Assembly: GCA_964454745.1 (NCBI GenBank)
Contig: CAYVUI010000024.1
Span: forward strand, 1 to 43,062
DNA: 43,062 nt
Direction of reading: 5' to 3'
Source: CAYVUI01 sp964454745
GTDB lineage: Bacteria > Planctomycetota > Phycisphaerae > Sedimentisphaerales > Anaerohalosphaeraceae
This document shows positions 40,771-43,062 of this stretch, piece after piece. The position numbers and the translations under genes are program-made. The stretch's first letter is position 1, and each line of letters begins with the position of its first letter. The notes beneath the pieces were generated by a model. That model was not told where the DNA came from, made no database searches, and saw nothing but the letters and a program-made list of their open reading frames with translations.

Positions 40771-41061
40771 ATGGTTTCAATGAATGACCTCTACATAAAA
40801 AGGCAGGAAATTCTTAAGCTGGCAAAGCAGCACGGAGCGGATAATGTTCGTGTATTCGGCTCGGTGGCCCGCGGAGAAACCAAGCCCGGCAGTGATGTGG
40901 ATTTCCTCGTAAATCTTGAAGACGGTCGTTCCCTGATCGATCATATCGCCCTGATCTGCGATCTGGAAGAGCTTCTCGGCTGCAAGGTGGATGTCGTCAG
41001 CGAAACCGCTTTACACAGGGCGATCCGGGATAAAGTGATCGCAGAGGGGGTAGCCCTTTGA
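40771..41061 (+). CDS. mntA: MntA-type nucleotidyltransferase antitoxin
   Basis: 96 residues from the ATG at 40771, with AGGGAT upstream. A minimal nucleotidyltransferase fold: FGSVARGETKPGSDVDF contains the GS-x10-D-x-D motif (G30, S31, D42, D44), complete and apparently active. In characterised MntA-HepT pairs the antitoxin adds AMP to a tyrosine of HepT to switch it off (type VII toxin-antitoxin). The next gene overlaps it by four bases (TTGA). The pair stands alone between nrdJ and the rodA-like gene. Confidence 0.92.
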   Translation: MVSMNDLYIKRQEILKLAKQHGADNVRVFGSVARGETKPGSDVDFLVNLEDGRSLIDHIALICDLEELLGCKVDVVSETALHRAIRDKVIAEGVAL

Positions 41062-41390
41062 AAGCTGACCGCATATATCTTGAACACATCCAGGAATGTG
41101 CATCAAATATTCTGGAGTATACTCGCGGCGGCAAGGACGATTTTATGGATAACAGGATCATACAGGATGCAGTGATTCGTAATTTTGAGATCATTGGTGA
41201 AGCGACAAAGCAATTAAGCGACGAAACCACTTTGAGGCATACCGAGGTTCCCTGGCGTGAAATGGCACGCTTTAGAGATATCCTGATTCATCATTATTTG
41301 GGGATTGATTTAGAGAGGGTATGGCTGATCGTTGAGACGAATGTCCCTGTGCTGAAATCAGCGATTGATGATCTGCTTGATAGTCATTAG
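41058..41390 (+). CDS. hepT: HepT-type toxin (HEPN ribonuclease, DUF86)
   Basis: 110 residues beginning with TTG that overlaps the mntA stop codon, so it is translationally coupled. All-helical HEPN fold. The catalytic R-x4-H-x-Y motif is intact: R73, H78 and Y80 in RDILIHHY. Y80 would be the residue AMPylated by MntA. The N-terminal block DRIYLEHIQECASNI and the middle NFEIIGEATKQLS are typical of the family. Proposed role: an RNA-cleaving toxin acting in phage defence or stress. Confidence 0.92.
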   Translation: MKADRIYLEHIQECASNILEYTRGGKDDFMDNRIIQDAVIRNFEIIGEATKQLSDETTLRHTEVPWREMARFRDILIHHYLGIDLERVWLIVETNVPVLKSAIDDLLDSH

Positions 41391-41418
41391 CAGTCAGGTA
41401 GGCTGACGGTGTACGGTT

Positions 41419-42726
41419 TTAATACCGTTTCAAATACGGGTTCCCGCTGGACTCGAAGGCCTTGCCCGCTACGCTGAACGGCCGAAACTTGCCGATATTG
41501 TTCAAAATCCCCGCTGCGGCCATACTCACCAGAAGCGACGACCCCCCATAGCTTACAAACGGCAGCGTCAGACCCGTAATCGGCATCAGCCCCAGCGTCA
41601 TCGAAATATTCACCACCGCCTCGACCGCGAACATCGCCAGCACGCCAATCGTCACCAGCCGGCCGAATGCGTCGGTATTGAGCCACGCGATCTCCAGCCC
41701 GCACGCGATAAACACCGCGTACAGCCCGATCACCGCCATCGTCCCCCAAATCCCCCACTGGTGCGCGATAATCGCGAAAATAAAGTCGTTATGCCGCTCG
41801 GGCAGGTTATACGTCAAATACGGCCCGTCAATGTAAGGCCCATCGGCAAAGCCGTAGCCATGCACGCCGCCCGACGCAATCGCATATTTCGAGCTGGTAA
41901 GCTGCCATCCGCTGCCTCGGTTCCACGCCGCCTCGCTGAAGGTCCGCCGGCCGGTCAAAATCTTCGACAGCATCTCGTGTTCGCGGGTCTGCTCCCGCAG
42001 CCACGGGCTCTGCAAAAGCACCGAACTGATCCGCAGCCGCTGGTAATGGTTCATTTTCACCCATAAAACGGGGCTCACCATCACCGCCAGCAGGATAATA
42101 ATCAGCAAATGCTTAACCTTCGCCCCCGCTACGAACAGCATCGAGAACAATACCGGCATCATCAACAGCACCGTCCCCAGGTCCGGCTCGAACAAAATCA
42201 GCACCATCGCCAGCACCGTCAGGGCAAACGGCCCGATCAGCCCCTTAAAATGGTCATAATTGGCCCGATACCGCAGGTACCACGCCAGGGCCAGGATATA
42301 CGCGATTTTGCACGCTTCGGACGGCTGAAACTGGATAAACGTCGATTCCGTCCCGAACCGTATCCATCGGCACGTCCCGTTAATCACCGGGATCATAATC
42401 ACCGGCGGCAAATGAATCCGCACGAATTTTCCCACCAAAAGCAGCGCCAAAAGCCCCAGAATCGCCCCGTATATCCAGTACGAAAGCGGCCCGAGCCACC
42501 GGTAATCGATCATATTAATCGCTAATATCGCCGCGGTGCCCAGCATCGCGAAAAAAAGCTGCTTTTTCCAGGCGGAAGCGAACATCCCGGGTCCGGAATC
42601 CGCCGCGTTGTCGCCCGGGTTGCCCGAGGCGTATATAGTAAGGATACCAATGGTAATCAGCCCGGCCATCGCGGCCAGCATAATCACCCGCACGATCAGA
42701 ATGCGTCCCTGGAAGATCTCGAGCAT
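41419..42726 (-). CDS. rodA: RodA/FtsW-family peptidoglycan polymerase (RodA-like)
   Basis: 435 residues from the ATG at 42726, with AAAAGG upstream; a TTG 36 bases earlier is a weaker start. SEDS family with about ten membrane segments. Signatures are FIQFQPSEACKIAYI, LILFEPDLGTVLL with the conserved aspartate region, and the C-terminal PITGLTLPFVSYGGSSLLV. RodA and FtsW polymerise glycan strands with a partner class B penicillin-binding protein, in elongation and division respectively. The PITG form and the lack of division neighbours favour RodA, but this is not firm. Many Planctomycetota have reduced peptidoglycan machinery, so its presence is informative. Convergent with hepT. Confidence 0.87.
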   Translation of the reverse strand: MLEIFQGRILIVRVIMLAAMAGLITIGILTIYASGNPGDNAADSGPGMFASAWKKQLFFAMLGTAAILAINMIDYRWLGPLSYWIYGAILGLLALLLVGKFVRIHLPPVIMIPVINGTCRWIRFGTESTFIQFQPSEACKIAYILALAWYLRYRANYDHFKGLIGPFALTVLAMVLILFEPDLGTVLLMMPVLFSMLFVAGAKVKHLLIIILLAVMVSPVLWVKMNHYQRLRISSVLLQSPWLREQTREHEMLSKILTGRRTFSEAAWNRGSGWQLTSSKYAIASGGVHGYGFADGPYIDGPYLTYNLPERHNDFIFAIIAHQWGIWGTMAVIGLYAVFIACGLEIAWLNTDAFGRLVTIGVLAMFAVEAVVNISMTLGLMPITGLTLPFVSYGGSSLLVSMAAAGILNNIGKFRPFSVAGKAFESSGNPYLKRY

Positions 42727-43062
42727 TGCCTTTTTATCGTCCTGTACAGAAAAAACGGCCAAAACAGCGTTTTCAGTGCCATAAACAGCGAAAATTAACC
42801 TGAAAACCCACTTGGACCGCTGGATATATTTATTACAATATTATAGCATCTTATCAGCAGTGCTTTCGGCAGGAAACCGCCGGGGCATGATATTTTCCAA
42901 AAATCTCACCAATCACTCCCGCGAACACTGAAAAATTTACTTTTATCGGACAGATTTTAACTGCTCTTAACGCAGAAAAACCGCCGACGCTCAAAAAAAA
43001 GACGCGGTCAGGGAAAAAAAGCGAAAAAATCTACAGTACCGGACAATATACATCCTTTACTT
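42727..43062. other. A/T-rich region upstream of the rodA-like gene
   Basis: 336 bases to the window's right edge without a supported gene. On the minus strand a perfect TATAAT lies around 42838-42845, upstream of the rodA-like start, but no good -35 is seen. A- and T-runs dominate the final 100 bases. Nothing else was recognised. Confidence 0.4.

Noticed and set aside
1..43062. CRISPR array
   Set aside because: No regularly spaced identical repeats were found anywhere in the window.

Overview
The window is 43 kb of bacterial chromosome carrying about 37 protein genes, one tRNA, one riboswitch and one candidate structured RNA. It best fits an anaerobic or facultative member of the Planctomycetota, probably Phycisphaerae/Sedimentisphaerales-like. 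The signs are: a secreted right-handed beta-helix protein with 'choice-of-anchor Q'-like modules and a C-terminal paired-loop (dockerin/EF-hand-like) tail; a Tat-exported sulfatase; a Re-citrate-synthase-like enzyme; a B12-dependent (class II) ribonucleotide reductase; lipoproteins; and outer-membrane-type genes (AsmA-like, LptF/G). The assignment is inference, since no rRNA is present. There is no integrase, transposase, CRISPR array or phage structural gene, so this looks like ordinary chromosome with some unusual accessory genes.

Layout. 1-4.1 kb: two paralogous secreted proteins (the first cut by the window edge) flank the oppositely oriented beta-helix gene. 4.1-8.8 kb: purD, then a 1.1-thousand-residue AsmA-like protein. 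8.8-11.5 kb (minus): an exported SH3-domain protein and a rhomboid protease with a TPR tail. 11.7-14.9 kb: an M24 aminopeptidase, a chagasin-like lipoprotein, and thiC behind a TPP riboswitch. 14.9-19.5 kb (minus): Re-citrate-synthase-like gene, HAD hydrolase, thrC and an LptF/G permease. 19.6-19.9 kb (minus): tRNA-Leu(UAA), preceded by a strong promoter and a folded leader that may be a separate small RNA. 20-21.4 kb (minus): a TPR protein. 21.6-23.6 kb: ribH-nusB-parA. 23.9-27.8 kb: sulfatase, metallo-beta-lactamase-fold hydrolase, rmuC, SDR. 28-29.2 kb: a MauE-like membrane domain fused to a periplasmic CPTC thioredoxin domain. 29.3-33.6 kb: four small or coiled-coil proteins of unknown role around ald and rfbC. 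33.8-37 kb: an exported transglutaminase-like protein, and recJ. 37.4-41.4 kb: nrdJ, then an MntA-HepT toxin-antitoxin pair. 41.4-42.7 kb (minus): a RodA/FtsW-family gene.

Promoters are readable: many genes are preceded by TTGNNN-16/17-TATNNT pairs. These decided several start codons, and two of them overlap perfect palindromes that look like operators (recJ and the SH3-protein gene). The nrdJ upstream region carries four copies of CTGTTA/TAACAG and a separate palindrome close to the start codon.

The candidates most worth following are the structured RNA upstream of tRNA-Leu, the coiled-coil gene group at 29.3-33.6 kb (including a phage-like ATPGPW domain fused to a long coiled coil and a probably highly expressed alanine-rich protein), the MauE-CPTC fusion, the Re-citrate synthase candidate, and the promoter-embedded palindromes. 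All functional assignments come from reading motifs by eye; no database search was run.
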